Assembly: GCA_005406025.1 (NCBI GenBank)
Contig: BGZK01000219.1
Span: 496,001 to 560,000, forward strand
Direction: 5' to 3'
Length of the DNA stretch: 64,000 bases
From: Eumeta japonica
Lineage: Eukaryota; Arthropoda; Insecta; Lepidoptera; Psychidae
Shown: positions 46,900 to 59,600 of the stretch, one piece after another
Numbering within the stretch: the stretch's first letter is position 1
Layout of the letters: each line of letters opens with the position of its first letter
The notes under the pieces: generated by a model
The model's database searches: none
Told to the model about the DNA's origin: nothing
Seen by the model: only the letters and a program-made list of their open reading frames with translations
Program-made: the position numbers and the translations under genes

Positions 46900-48480
46900 T
46901 AGTTTGTTTATTCTCGCAAAGTAGTTGAAATCTCGATCTGAATTATGAAACTATATTGCAGTTAAATTCCTAGAAGTCAATCATCGGTCGATCTACTACA
47001 CATTCGTTTGCCTCAAAGTGGGGCTTATAAACGATCAATGTATTATGAACACGAGCATACTAAGATCGAATTATTTTGAAAAAAATGTGATTAAGTTTGT
47101 AAGCTATACCCATTTATGCGTTGTATTAAATAAGAGCTGTCCCCCGCGGTTTTGTCGACGTGGGCATATTATAATGGATCCGATGGCAAATCCAAAACTG
47201 AGCGAGAGATCTCGATGTCGAGGCTGTTCTCGAGTGCTGTCTCGATCCCCACCGCACGCCAATCATATATGACACCGATCCCATTTCTCCTTCAGTTTTT
47301 TGAAAGCATTATAAAAGCTTGATCGAGATTATTTATAAACATTTCAGGAATTGCGTAGAAAGTTCCATAACTACTTGTTTGAATGCCACATTCTATGTCA
47401 CTAATATTTCACGGTAATCTTAAATACCTCAATTTTTTAAAGGAGTTTTTTTCAAAATCAATAAAACATATTTAACTTTATTTTAACAATTATTTTATTG
47501 TCGGTATAGTTGGCCTATTTAAAAATGCCAACTTTAATACATACATTGATTATGAAGCGTTTCGAATATTGTGCAAAGTTTCAAGAATGCATAGTGCTTA
47601 ATGTGGATAACGTGATGTGTGAACTACCATACATTGTAATACTCGATTTGAAAGAATTAAAGACGTAAGCTACTGCGAAATGAGAAGCCAGTTTTAAAAA
47701 TACCGTTGTTGTAACAAAGACATATAAATTGATTATGTACCCTTTACCTATTACGATATTTCTTTTTATAAAAAAGATTTTTTTTTTTCTAACATGAATT
47801 TGCAATGTCGGTAAAAAAGAAGCAAAACAAACTTAAAACTTATTATAGACGTACTATATAATTTAGATTGCAGATTTATATAAATTTAGATTGCAATGAA
47901 AAACTTACTTTGCGATAATTTGTAATCAATAAAAAATACTAAATTTGTTTTCATGAAAAATGAAGAAAACATAAAAGAAAACAAAGCAATAAAAATACTT
48001 AGGCGAAAATAAATGGTGCAAAAAATGGAAATACTATAATGTATTTCCATATTACATATATCCGAAAAAAGGTGGCTATGGTACATATACTAATTGTTTT
48101 AAGCCCTACTAACGGAAAAAATTCCAAAATATCTTGTTTTTAATTGAATTTCTATACGATGGTCTAGAAATTTAGGTGACGAATTTTATATAACTATAGG
48201 TTTTAGAGCTTCGAATATATTGTAATGTATGTTATTACTCTTTAGCGTACATTTTGAGCGCGAACTAAAGGATTTACACACACATTACAATACCTATGAT
48301 TTATTTGATCTAAACTTATCTGTCTACTTGTTTCTATGATTTATTAGTTAAACATATATAAATTGTTACCAATAAGATCGTTGTATCACTTCACACTACT
48401 TATAATGTTACGGGGTAATTTTTTTAATGTTCAAGTAGGTATAAAATGGAATCGAGTCCATAAAGTTTGTTATCTGTTCA
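46900..48480. other. Intergenic DNA
   Basis: AT-rich. 47190-47250 carries a short GATCTCGATGTCGAGG-type tract related in style to the hexamer tracts. No gene was recognised. Confidence 0.45.
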
Positions 48481-48494
48481 GATATGCGCACTGT

Positions 48495-48512
48495 TATATA
48501 TATATATATATT
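48495..48512. repeat. (TA)n microsatellite
   Basis: About nine TA units. Confidence 0.9.
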
Positions 48513-48549
48513 ATTTCCGAATGAAGAACCTTGAGCCCTCCATGCTGAC

Positions 48550-48765
48550 TTAGTGCAGGTCGGGGACGGCTGACGGTGCGGTGATAGCAGCCAGCACCGA
48601 TGGCTTAACGTGCTGTTTAAGATATGAAAAGACTTGTATCATTCAACTTAAATTCAAAACTCATCGACCAAATCAATCGCCCACATGGTAAATCCAACCG
48701 GGTCTCTTCTGATTTGAACGCAACACTCTCGACCACCCCATCGTTGATACGCAGTCGTGCCCAAG
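48550..48765 (-). mobile_element. Decayed tRNA-derived SINE
   Basis: Same order as 31420-31700 on the plus-strand reading: GCAGCCAGCACCGATGGCTT and AACGTGC, then ACTCATCGACCAAATCAATC and GCCCACATGGTAAATCCAAC, then GCAACACTCTCGACCACCCC. The promoter boxes have decayed. Confidence 0.55.
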
Positions 48766-49363
48766 TGTAAACTAATATAGTAGTAATTTTAAGTAATCAC
48801 TCGTAAAACGCTCACCTTATATCAATAGCACAAGCAGCAGACGCACATTATTCGCTCCACAATAGAGAAAGGGCGCGTTTAGCAAACAAAGCCACGAATA
48901 AGTCAGGGGAAGTTAACTCTAGCAGCTTTATGGGCGAGCGGGGACAATATGCGGGCTGAGGGCCACTTACGCATACTCGACTCAGGATAAGTTGAGACGA
49001 TCCTCGTTTGTCTTTTAAATTATTCATCCTGAAGGTGACCGTTGCAGAAAAGCAAATCGTTAATTTCTTTTATGTAATTAACCGGTTAAAAATTTGATGA
49101 CAGAGCGTATCGGAAATCAATTTCGCTATCGCTTCATTGGACAGATTCGCATTAAATTTGTATATAAAAAAATAAAAGAGGTTTGACCCTACCTTTAGTC
49201 CCAAAATTGACTGCATTATTTCGAGTATTAATGTTTTCAAGCAAAACTAGTTATTACCAAAAAATCTTTTTAAAAATCTGATAATTGTTACAAATAGACA
49301 GTTCTTTGAGCATTTTTGATTAACAATGCTCGAATGAATCGATTGTATTTAAGGCAAGTGCAT

Positions 49364-49385
49364 ACACACACACACACACACACAC
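49364..49385. repeat. (CA)n microsatellite
   Basis: About 11 uninterrupted AC units. Confidence 0.95.
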
Positions 49386-50890
49386 CGGCATTCCTCTGAA
49401 AATAGTCAATACACCTTTCTAGTACTAAAACGTCAACAGTGGACGAAAACTTGATTTCGGATAATCAAAAAAAATAACATCCCGAATATTTGCAATCTGC
49501 TTAGCGGGAAGTTAAAAAAAAAGGCTATCGATGTATCATTGATTTATTTACAAAGAAGTGGCATTGACTTTTTAAATTGAGTTTTATATTTTGGAAAAGC
49601 TTATCCCCTTGCCATGGAAACACTAGCGAGCAGTGAAGGGAAATATTTAATATTCAAAGCAATGAAACATTGAAAATGTATTAGAAACAAATGTACAGTC
49701 GCATTTTTCGAGATTTTCAAAGGTCTCAATGTTCCGTAATGCTACTGATGAAACTGTACCGACTTCGATACAAAATATCGATGAACGAAACACAATAATA
49801 TTTTTAAATTAAGCCTTTGTTTCCAAGCTAAAACATTTGTACAAATCTCAATAGAAACATAAAAACAAGCTTCTGGTTCTGTTAATTAATCTTATAATTT
49901 TCCTCAAAAATACGTCTAATGGTAAGCATATTTGTATTTAAAAATAAGAGCTTGATTTTAATACAAAATTTTCCTTGTTTCCTTTCGTGGGATGGTCAAG
50001 TGTCAAAGAGAAAATGTTATTGGTATACTACACAGGCGAAAGGCAGGCAACGTGTCACTAATTTGGATATTGATAACAATTTTAAAACCTACATCATAGG
50101 CGTGAGTTTATATTATTATTATTGGCAAAAATAGCCTTTAAGTGATGCTTATAAGAAATTAAATCAATCAATTGATGAAATTAAAGGAATGATAATTACA
50201 ATTCATTATAATAAATTGTAATTACTTTAATGTCCTATAATTAAAGTAGTATATTTAATGTCCAATCAAATAGATTCGTCTTACTTACATAGTGATAAAT
50301 ATATTTTTACATTATTTAATCGTTTTTTTCTCAGTTTACTCGGATATTTATAAGACCAAAAACAAATATAAACAGATAGATATAGATAAAAAAAAACAAT
50401 GAGTGCGTCAGGGGACACCCGATATATGTGAAACATCAAAACTGTTGTATACTGTATTATGATAATTGGATTAAGATGAGGATGGCAGGTATTGCAAATG
50501 AAAAGAAGAAGCTCATGATTTTCGTTAACCACATATTAACATTTCATCAATTAACTCTATTACACTAGCGCTAGAGTTTGATTCTCGTAGACTATCTATA
50601 TTTTGACATATTCGTGTGCTACCGCGTCTCGTGGCTTTCGCGCTGAGATAATGAGAGATACTAAGCGAATCGAAAGGAAGTTAAAGATGGGGAAAGCAGC
50701 GGGAACACACAAAAAATGAATACATTATCAAAATCGGTTCATTAATAATTAACAAAAGTAATTTGTTTTCTGGTTATGTTTATTGTTACTTTTATTATGA
50801 TTAATATTGTAATTAGAATATAATATAAAATAAAATAAAAAAGTTTCTCGGTGCTGTTCATTTGCACCCTGTATTTCAGGTACCGAGTCT
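49386..50890. other. AT-rich intergenic DNA
   Basis: No gene. A hairpin with 11-bp arms lies at 50193-50224 (TAATTACAATT / AATTGTAATTA). Confidence 0.5.
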
Positions 50891-50895
50891 TCAAA

Positions 50896-50984
50896 AATTC
50901 GTCCACTTTTGAATTGTCACAGAAGAATTCTCATAGTGTATTTAATGAGAACTATTTATGACAATTCAAATACGGACGAATTGT
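50896..50984. repeat. Short foldback element, about 35-bp arms
   Basis: CGTCCACTTTTGAATTGTCA (and on to TTCTCAT) is mirrored by the reverse complement CGTCCGTATTTGAATTGTCA (and on to TTCTCAT). About 90 bp in all; MITE-like. Confidence 0.65.
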
Positions 50985-51059
50985 CAAACATTCAGTATTT
51001 AGCAAAATGAATGGAACAGCATCGTAGTTTAGCCGTATATTAGAACTTTATTTTATTAA

Positions 51060-51245
51060 ATTTTATCTACAAAAGTACAGTACACATTTTTTTTATATTT
51101 CGTCTATTTTATTACGAGATTTTTTTTGGAAAGTAATATCTACTATACAAAATGCCTTTAATACATGCTGAAAAAATAATAAAGGCTTTCTATTTAATTA
51201 CATTTTATTCGCTTATTTCTGATATAAAAATAAAACAACAAATGA
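51060..51245 (+). repeat. Leader of the hexamer-repeat composite, third copy
   Basis: ACAAAAGTACAGTACACA, GGAAAGTAATATCTACTATA and TACATGCTGAAAAAATAATA align with 36810-36935. No hexamer tract follows here. 51246-52840 beyond it is AT-rich with nothing recognised. Confidence 0.55.
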
Positions 51246-52884
51246 GACCGACAAAATGGACGGGAGAGCGGCTGTGGACGTAATATATACAAAAAATAGT
51301 ACATAGTAAAAGAATCAATATGCATATTCTTTCACATTATTGAAGATAAAAAAAAAATGTTTATAACTTAACAGAAAAAAGTAATAAGGCTTAAATCTCT
51401 TTTAACTTAATGATCAAGTACAAGGATAACCCAATAAATAGGTATGTCAAAAAGGTTTGTCATGGTCACTAAGATAATTTGAAAGACAATTTGTAGAAAA
51501 GTAATAACTAAAGGTAGTTTATCATTGTTTATTTTATATAATTTTTCCCCTTTGTTTCTTGTAACTCATTATATTGGTTGTCGTGATTAGGCATAGGTAG
51601 TCACAGTCCACACGAAATTGCCGGATTTCCTTTAATGTTTTTTAAGACCAATTTTCAAGAAATTAATACTTATTTTAACTGTAAAGTCAAAACACATAAA
51701 CGAAAACCTGGTGTATATCAAGAGAAATATAGAATCGTTGCAAAAAATGAGCGGAATCCACAACATTAACACTAGACATAGAACAGTCTTGCTGCTCATA
51801 AAAATCGTCCAAGCAAAGTTAGCAAATCATTTAAGACGCAATGTGTGCGCTTTTATAATAAGATCCCAGGTGAAGTTCAATACTTGCCATTTTATGAATT
51901 TCAACTTTTCGTTAAATAAAGTTATGCGGCAAGGGCTATTATACCCAGTCTGAATATCATAATGAAAAAAAAAACCATGAGATTGAACTGTTCGGCTATC
52001 AGGTTGCTTCGTGTTATTACTAAGTGCTGTACTAAATTATTAATTACTCAATACTTTATAATGATGAGTAAAAAAAAGAGCAACACTGGAGGATCTTACC
52101 CATTTTTCTCAAGGTAAATAAGCATTTGGAATGGATGATAGTGATAATGTTAATGTCGAAAGTAATCGATAATGACTTGTTCCAAATGTGCTTTCTCTTT
52201 AATACCTTTAAACTAATAATTCTCCGATGCGGTTCCAACGATTCCCATGAAATTTAGTATGCAGGCGGTTTCGGGGGCAATAAATGTTTCACTTTTAGGG
52301 AATCTCGTTTTATTAATGTTTTCATGCAATGAATTAGATTTAGAATACAAAGGTAGGTAAATTTAGCCACTATCGACAAAATTATAATAGCACCATTGCA
52401 AAATCCAGCGGTCTCGAATCCAGAAGATTCCAATCCGTTCCCCATGATTAGTTTTTTTTTTTCAAAGTTCCTTTTTTTTTGTGAGAAAACGTCAGGTTTC
52501 TTCTTTTGTCAGAAAAAGTTTCTTTTATTTTGCGAAAAAAACTATTATTAGGAGCAACTAACTTCTCCTCCGACGCAGTAACATTAAAATTACTTGACAA
52601 TAAATGACGTTGTTAAGCAACACTAAGCCAACGAGTGTTTGGTTTGAGGTTGGACCAAGAAAATCAATTATTTACTTATGTTATTTATAAAATATGTCTT
52701 TTTAACTAACGTGTTCACATGAAAATGCCTAAAAGATCTATGAAAAAAATGCGGTAAGATCGAAAAATATTATTCATACAAGCTTTTACCCACGGCTTCA
52801 TCCGCGTGAACACATTAGACACACAGATACATGACACATAATTCCTCATTTTCTATATCAAGTAATCTTGCTATCATTGATACC

Positions 52885-53010
52885 AATCCAACCCTGTTTT
52901 CGATTTTCGTTAGTTTCGATTCGGCCACATTCTCTAATATTCTCTATTCCAATCCTGCGCCTCTCTTTTTACAGTGGCTCTCAATTTCGATATCGATTTC
53001 AGTTTTTGTT
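52885..53010. repeat. Degenerate hexamer tract
   Basis: TTCGATTTTCGTTAGTTTCG, CAATTTCGATATCGATTTCA. Same style as 31745-32050. It is followed at 53040-53150 by a repeat tail (AAATTTCATGTAAATCCGTC). Confidence 0.5.
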
Positions 53011-53529
53011 CACTATTGCTCTGAAACGAATTAGTAAGAGATATAAAATATTATGCGTATAATCCAGGAAATATTGTATTTGTCTGCTAAATTTCATGTA
53101 AATCCGTCCAGCCGTTTATGTATAATTGAGTTACAAATAACCGAACATCAACAAAGTATCACATTTTTAATGTTTTTTTAATAGGATATAATACTGAAAA
53201 AGACGCAATGTAAAACCTATAGTTCATTTTAATTTATTATGACTTTCTTATTATTGAGCAATTATTATTAACCTTATATTTACGATCGGATTATTGACAC
53301 TCTCTTACTTTTGCTTTCGCTCTACTTCACCCTCTCATGCCATATCTTACTCTTCCGCTTCCTTCTTAATCCTTATCGCCTTCTCTAACACCGTTCCTTC
53401 TCTGAACAAAGCGAATAATGAGCATGACCGATAAAATAAAATAAAATTAATTACTTTAAAATTTTCTAGTTAAAAAGAGTTATACAGATAAACATACAAT
53501 TAAAAAATTGTGTGCTCTAGTAATACACT

Positions 53530-53995
53530 AAGGTTCAATAAAATCAATTCAACTAATGTTGAACTATGAATAAACATATAAACAAACAAACAGTCACAAA
53601 CAAAAAAATAGATTATGCCCGTTCCCCAGTGTCAAACTATCTGTATGTCAAATTTCATCGAAATCAATATAGCCATTTAAGGGTGACAACATAGCAGACA
53701 TACAGACAAAGACACTTTTTGCACGTAGCTTATACATTATAAAATGGTATACTCTGTTGGTATATTTCAGTTCATTAAATTTAGTTTAACTATTGTTGAA
53801 CTATGAAAAATGATACAGACGAACAGACAGACATACACACAAAGAGTAGTCTATGTCCTTCCCTGGTACTCAAACTATTTCCATATCGAATTTCATCTAA
53901 ATCAGTTCAGCGGTTTAAGCGTGAAGAGGTAACAGACAGACACAGATTTAAAATATTAGTACCTATGGATTTCATCAGTATGTAATTCATATCTA
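53530..53995 (+). repeat. Two tandem units (about 237 bp) of an interspersed repeat
   Basis: Unit 1 (53530-53770) and unit 2 (53771-53995) share ATGTTGAACTATGAA / TTGTTGAACTATGAA, then CCGTTCCCCAGTGTCAAACT / CCTTCCCTGGTACTCAAACT and TCAAATTTCATCGAAATCAA / TCGAATTTCATCTAAATCAG, and end in a PyrTAACA..CAGACA box. The wording is that of common insect repeats, usually non-autonomous; the family is not assigned. Confidence 0.6.
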
Positions 53996-54041
53996 AATAT
54001 ATTTTCCAAGAAAATACGATTTACCAAAAAAAAAAATACCG

Positions 54042-54060
54042 AGCAAAGCTCGGTCAACCA
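54042..54060. repeat. Hairpin ACCGAGCAAAGCTCGGT
   Basis: A 6-bp stem with a 5-base loop, preceded by poly-A and followed by CAACCAGGTA, about 50 bases after the tandem repeat units. The arrangement recalls the 3' terminal hairpin of Helitron elements, but the canonical CTAG/CTRR end is not evident. Confidence 0.35.
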
Positions 54061-56402
54061 GGTATGACTTATCTATGAATTAAGCTATTTTTGGAGTTCC
54101 GAGCCAAAACGGCAAAAACAGAAGCCATGCAAGTTTCGTCATGTACGTCCGTATGCCAAAGGCATATTATTCAAAAAACTGCAAGACCTATATTCATCAA
54201 ATTTATAGTGTAGGTGTCTTGTGTTAGCCACTACTTAGTTTGGTGATTAAATAACAAAAATAAATATTTCTAGGGGGGGCTCTCCGTACATGTATATCTC
54301 CATAACAGTAGCTTTAATTTTTTTTAAACAAACATAAACAAGGGGTACATATTTTAACATTTTTTTTAAAAACATTTTAAAGTTTTCAAGCAATTTTTCG
54401 AATTACGTAATTTGGGAAATAATCGCTCCGAAAGTTGTAGAAATTGTGTCCACCCCCATCTATTTTCTAAACCACATGCCCAAAAATTATGAAAAAAATA
54501 ACGAAAGGAACGCTTAATAAATACTTTCAACATAAATAATTTGGAACATAGTATGACATAACTGTTTCTAAGTTATTATCAAAAAAGTGTTTCCCAACAA
54601 AAAGAATGAAGTGCCATGAAAATATGCTATTTTGCTGATGCACTTTACAGTTACAGTACAGTAATTTAATTTTCATTTTCGGCGTACTAACTTATTTTTC
54701 TAATTTGCTCTAAAATTCTAAATTAGACTAGACTAAAGAACTATTTTGTGCAGGTAACGTAGAAAAAGGATAACAACGTACTTTTTTCATCTGCAATGCA
54801 TTTTTTTTTAATAATGGCTTCAGAACCCTATAATGAGCATGGTCCAACATGCTCTTGACCAGTTTTTTTATTTGATTTAATTAACAAGTGATGTCCCTCA
54901 CATATAAACTGTCATCCACCATAAAGCCTCATGGACCACTAAGTCGCCAGGCTGAACTCGCCCATCAACTTAGCAATTGGGTCTAAGAACTGGCCACTAT
55001 GTACTTCTTATATCACATGTATATGCTTTTTTCATATTTTACTTTCATTATTTTATTTGTTTTGCCATACTTTACTTGACACAAAAACTGAGTCCTATTA
55101 AACATATGAGTTTTTCGATGCCATTAAAAAGTTAGAATTCCACAAATCAATAAACATTGTAATAATTTGCTTAATTTTTTTATTTATGTAACATATTTAC
55201 GAATAATCCTCTACACATATCAACAACAAGTCGATGACATAAGTACATATTATTGATACAATAATAGTGTTTTCAAAGAGAGTATTTAGAAACTAAAATT
55301 TTGTATACACATTATCAATATGTATTTCCTTACCTACTATTCTACAATTCGATTTTATAAACAATATATTAAGTTTTACAACATAAAAATGAGTATACTG
55401 ATTTATTTACTTACAACATAAATATAACATAATAAATTCTAAAACAAATGCTTTTAAAAACATATGTACATAATTACATTAGAATTTAGCATATCCCAGT
55501 CCACAAGTAACATTGGTAACTTTTCCAATAGTCCTAACTTTGTTTCAAACTAATTGGAAACACAGATCAATAAAGGACTAGTTACAAAAATCTTTGGCTA
55601 TGTTTAATTACATATACTTTTTTTATTATAAAACAATAAAGGCATAATAGCACACATTCTTAGGTTTACAGCAATTCTAAAGAAATTTTAAGTAAACTGG
55701 CCCCAAATAAATAGTATATTCAAATTGTGGAATGATAAAAAATTAAATCGACATTGGATCTGTTTCAATGTTTATACAAATTCTACTTATTAGCCATTAA
55801 GTAGTAGTAGTATATAGTAAAAAAACTAACAAGGGTAACTCTCACATGTAGTATAGTTTATATAATATACACTCAATTTACAAACTGTAAATGCCATGAT
55901 AAATTTCATATCAAATATCTATATGAAAAACTCATTACTACATGCAAGTGTTCCCTTTTGTAAATTTTCTACCTAAGCTTTACTGTTACATGTATTCATG
56001 TGCAATATAAGATTATGGTATTTGCTTTATCTACACACATCAAGATTGAAAGTTTTGTATAAATATAGACATTATTTGTATAAACATGTTGATGATATAT
56101 TTTTAAGATCAATAATTAATTTTTTTTTAACCATAGATACAAGTTTTTATATTGATTTGCAAAAAAAATCGGATTAATGTTTAAGGTAACAATGGTGACT
56201 ACTAGTTACTACTGTGATCAAGATGCTATTAATCACGTAAAAATATACACCCATTTTAAGAATAAATAGAAAATTGAACGATAAACAATTAACTTTACTT
56301 AAATAAAGTAAACTTTCCCACTTTTTCATAAACATGGATGCTCAAAAACTTTCAATAATGCAATCCTACTCAAAAATGGTCAAATCAGTTTATAGGAGAA
56401 CT
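54061..56402. other. AT-rich DNA downstream of EXT2
   Basis: No gene recognised. It presumably includes the EXT2 3' UTR (56402 down to perhaps 55600). Nothing else stands out. Confidence 0.5.
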
Positions 56403-56624
56403 TTATAAAGCCCCCAAATCTCGATAGAGCATAGTCCTAGCCGGTGCATCTTCTTTATACTGTAATGGATCAGCCCTGAATTCCACGGTTCGCAGAGCGA
56501 CACGGCCGAACACCTGCGCGAACCGCCCAATGCACACCGACCGCTGCGACATGTGGCCAGCGTCTAGCGAGAGCATTTCTGTGTTCGTGCATTCTGGGCA
56601 CTTGAATTTTTTACGAGGAGCCAC
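56403..56624 (-). CDS. Ext2: EXT2 last coding exon and stop codon
   Basis: The acceptor ATTCTGCAG precedes 56624. The exon reads [20 protein letters not shown], then [20 protein letters not shown], followed by [20 protein letters not shown] and MLYRDLGAL, then TAA at 56405-56403. It encodes the conserved C-terminal Cys-rich lobe of EXT2. A possible polyadenylation signal on this strand (AATAAA, plus-strand 55622-55627) lies about 780 bases downstream, but several other AT-rich candidates exist, so the 3' UTR end is not fixed. Confidence 0.95.
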   Translation of the reverse strand: MAPRKKFKCPECTNTEMLSLDAGHMSQRSVCIGRFAQVFGRVALRTVEFRADPLQYKEDAPARTMLYRDLGAL

Positions 56625-59600
56625 CTGCAGAATCAATACACTTTTTTTATAAACATTATTAGATTTAACTAATGTTTAGTTGGTGAGCTAATATTCAACT
56701 TGCTACCAGTAAAAATAGGTAATCAGATAGTGACAGGTTATGATTTACACATTAAATGCATAAAATTATCATATGTTTGATTTGTGAATTGCATTTCCGA
56801 AATGAGACAATGGAGTAAATGTTTCATTTTAATATATATCACTAATATTATAATAGCATTGTTTTAAACAACTTTAACTATATGTATTATACATTCTCTG
56901 CTTATCTATAAAAAAACTCAATTATGTATCAGAAATCAAGGGAACTTTAATATTTATATTATGAGTAAAAAATAAATAAACTAGGTTGATTTACGATTAT
57001 AAGTAATTTTCACAAAACCAGGGAACCCTAAAGTATTTTCTTTTCTGAGGTTAATAAGGTTTCATGAATGTATGGAGCAACACCATACATCATTTTACCT
57101 TGTACTAACTAATTTTAAAACACCATTAATAAAATATATTGTTTTAACTATCTATTTGGTGTATTTTAGCTCAGTTTCTTGTACAAAGCTATTTAACTCG
57201 AAATTATAAGTAATACTTAATTTGAAGATAAAAATGGCGTCAACAACACAATAAATATTCACATACTAGTATATCAACAAAAACACGCACAAAACAAAAA
57301 GAATATATAAGAAGCTGTATTTATAAATACTTGTAAATTTTTAACTTACAACCTATTGTGGGATGATAAGGTTTTTTCATTATTATTTTGTTATCATTTC
57401 TTATGGTACATTTAATTTGTAGCTGATAGTTAACAAGTTTTGGAACATTGTATTAATAAATAATGCTTGTCTAAAAAAAGTTTAAAAATTGCAATTTATT
57501 ATTTTTTCATATCCTACATATGAACGATTCATAGATTTTTATTAGATTTTCCAAGATATGTACAGAGTGTAGGCCAGATATAAATCATCTCCTTTTAATA
57601 AAATCGGTTAAATTGTATGGGTATTTATTCATCTTACAAAACGATCATTAATCACTATGCAAATTTGAGTTAAATCGATAAAAGTACAAGAGTTTTTAGT
57701 AATAAATCTCATGGAATGCTAAAATTTCTTTTATTAGAATTGAAAAATAAAAACCTAAAAAAATAACACTATTAATTAGTTAATATTCACATATTCAATT
57801 TTCTGTCACTATTAACACGTCAACTTCAATCATATTCGTTAACTAAATTTTTGCAATGGAAAGGGTTTAGAATTCAATAGAAAGCAAGATGGTTTGTGAA
57901 AGGATTTAACAGTTCCATAGCCCATTCTAGTAGAGCTTTCAATGTGTTGATGCACATTACACTGAATGGTCGTTTGTTAAAAATGGAAGCATTAAAAATG
58001 AGTTGTTAATTAGATATAATATATTAGATTATAAATATATTGTTTATGCTTATTTTTGTGACAGATTTTAATCACCCCCATGCTGAGACATACCCTGTCC
58101 CAAACAAAGTAAATTTTGAACCTTTAAAAAAGGTTTTACCTGTAATTTAATCATATAAATCTAATTTTTATTCTATATATTTTAGCATATTATGTTTATC
58201 TGTAGTGTTATAGATTGAAATGTATCATAGATTTTTCTTTTTATAAACTGCTCTCACAAATTAGTGAACAAATGTACTGGAACATTATTTACTGATAACA
58301 CTGATTATAAATATTTTATGCCATTCTTCTATAACATTTATGAATTGTAAAACTATTCATTTAATAAAACATACCACCAAGATTCGATGAAAACCTCTAA
58401 TTCATACTGTAATGTTCTCTATGTATACTCTGAAAATTGCTATGCAGTTTTTCATTAAAAAGGTTCACCTATCTCTACACAGAGCAATAACAAAAGCATC
58501 CAATTTATGAAAATGAAATTAAATTAAGCACATTGTTAAGGACAGCCGCACTCTTAGTGTTTAATTGTACAATATATATTATTTTGTTTTATACTAACGG
58601 ACTTAGGTTAAGAATTGTTTTGTATTTTTTGATATTTTGTGTGTGTTTATTAAATCATTTGAATTGTCTTGTTTTATTACCCGGGTAAGGATTAGTGGTA
58701 AGAAATTATATATTGTTTGCCTGTTTTCATAAATTTATTGTGTTTAGTGTTTTTTGTCTTGTTTTATTGTGTATATTTTGTCATATTTAATTGTGAATAC
58801 GAATTTACTGTGATACCCATATGAGATGCATATGGAATTGTACGGCCGCGAATCGATATTCCGAACGCATGTAGCGCTCATGCGTGAAAAATGCAAAGTG
58901 CATTACCATACCCCCTCGATTAAAATGTGTGCAACTCATATGTGCAGGCAGATGCACCATCTATAAATTAGTACATCCGTCGCAGTTATACTCCGACCGC
59001 CACATATGAAGCTCGGCTGTAATAAAAAAGTCTGATGGTCTGAAAACGTTGTCCATCATTTCCTCCACCACACTGCAAGAAATCCGTTCTCCGGGGCGAC
59101 TGCATAAGAAATCCGAGGTGCGGGCTTACGCGGCGATACAGAAATTGCCTTTTACGCATATAGAAAACTATTTCTCATTTCAAATTAATTACGAATAGAC
59201 CAACAAAATTATTTAGGTCTGTACCTTTATGGGGGCTTTATTGGTGATATTTGCTACAAGGAAATTCATAGCAATATCTTCACAGTTAAAGTTTTCATCT
59301 ACATAATCTCTAATCTCAGCGGGCATCTTGTATGTGTAGTACCAAGACCAGATCTTGTGGTGGAATGCAGCACCAGTTAATACCTGTAATAAAAAAAGTA
59401 CACACTTAATTATAGTAATATGACAACAATATCATAGTATGAGTAGCGAACTGATAACGCCACTGCAAATCTATGAAGGTACAGTGTCTGTGTCAGAATA
59501 AATGGGGTAACTGCCTGGCATTGATACATGTCAGACATGTATCAATGCGGAATGTGTAACTTTACTGTGGTTATTCAATCTATTCATCAATAGCTGTCTG

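Larger units (their letters stand above)
56625..59224 (-). other. EXT2 intron
   Basis: This 2.6-kb intron separates the last two coding exons. 56625-58050 is plain AT-rich DNA with no feature I can name. 58060-58100 carries a fragment that matches part of the SINE at 31.4 kb. About 58530-59110 resembles an LTR and is listed separately. Confidence 0.85.
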
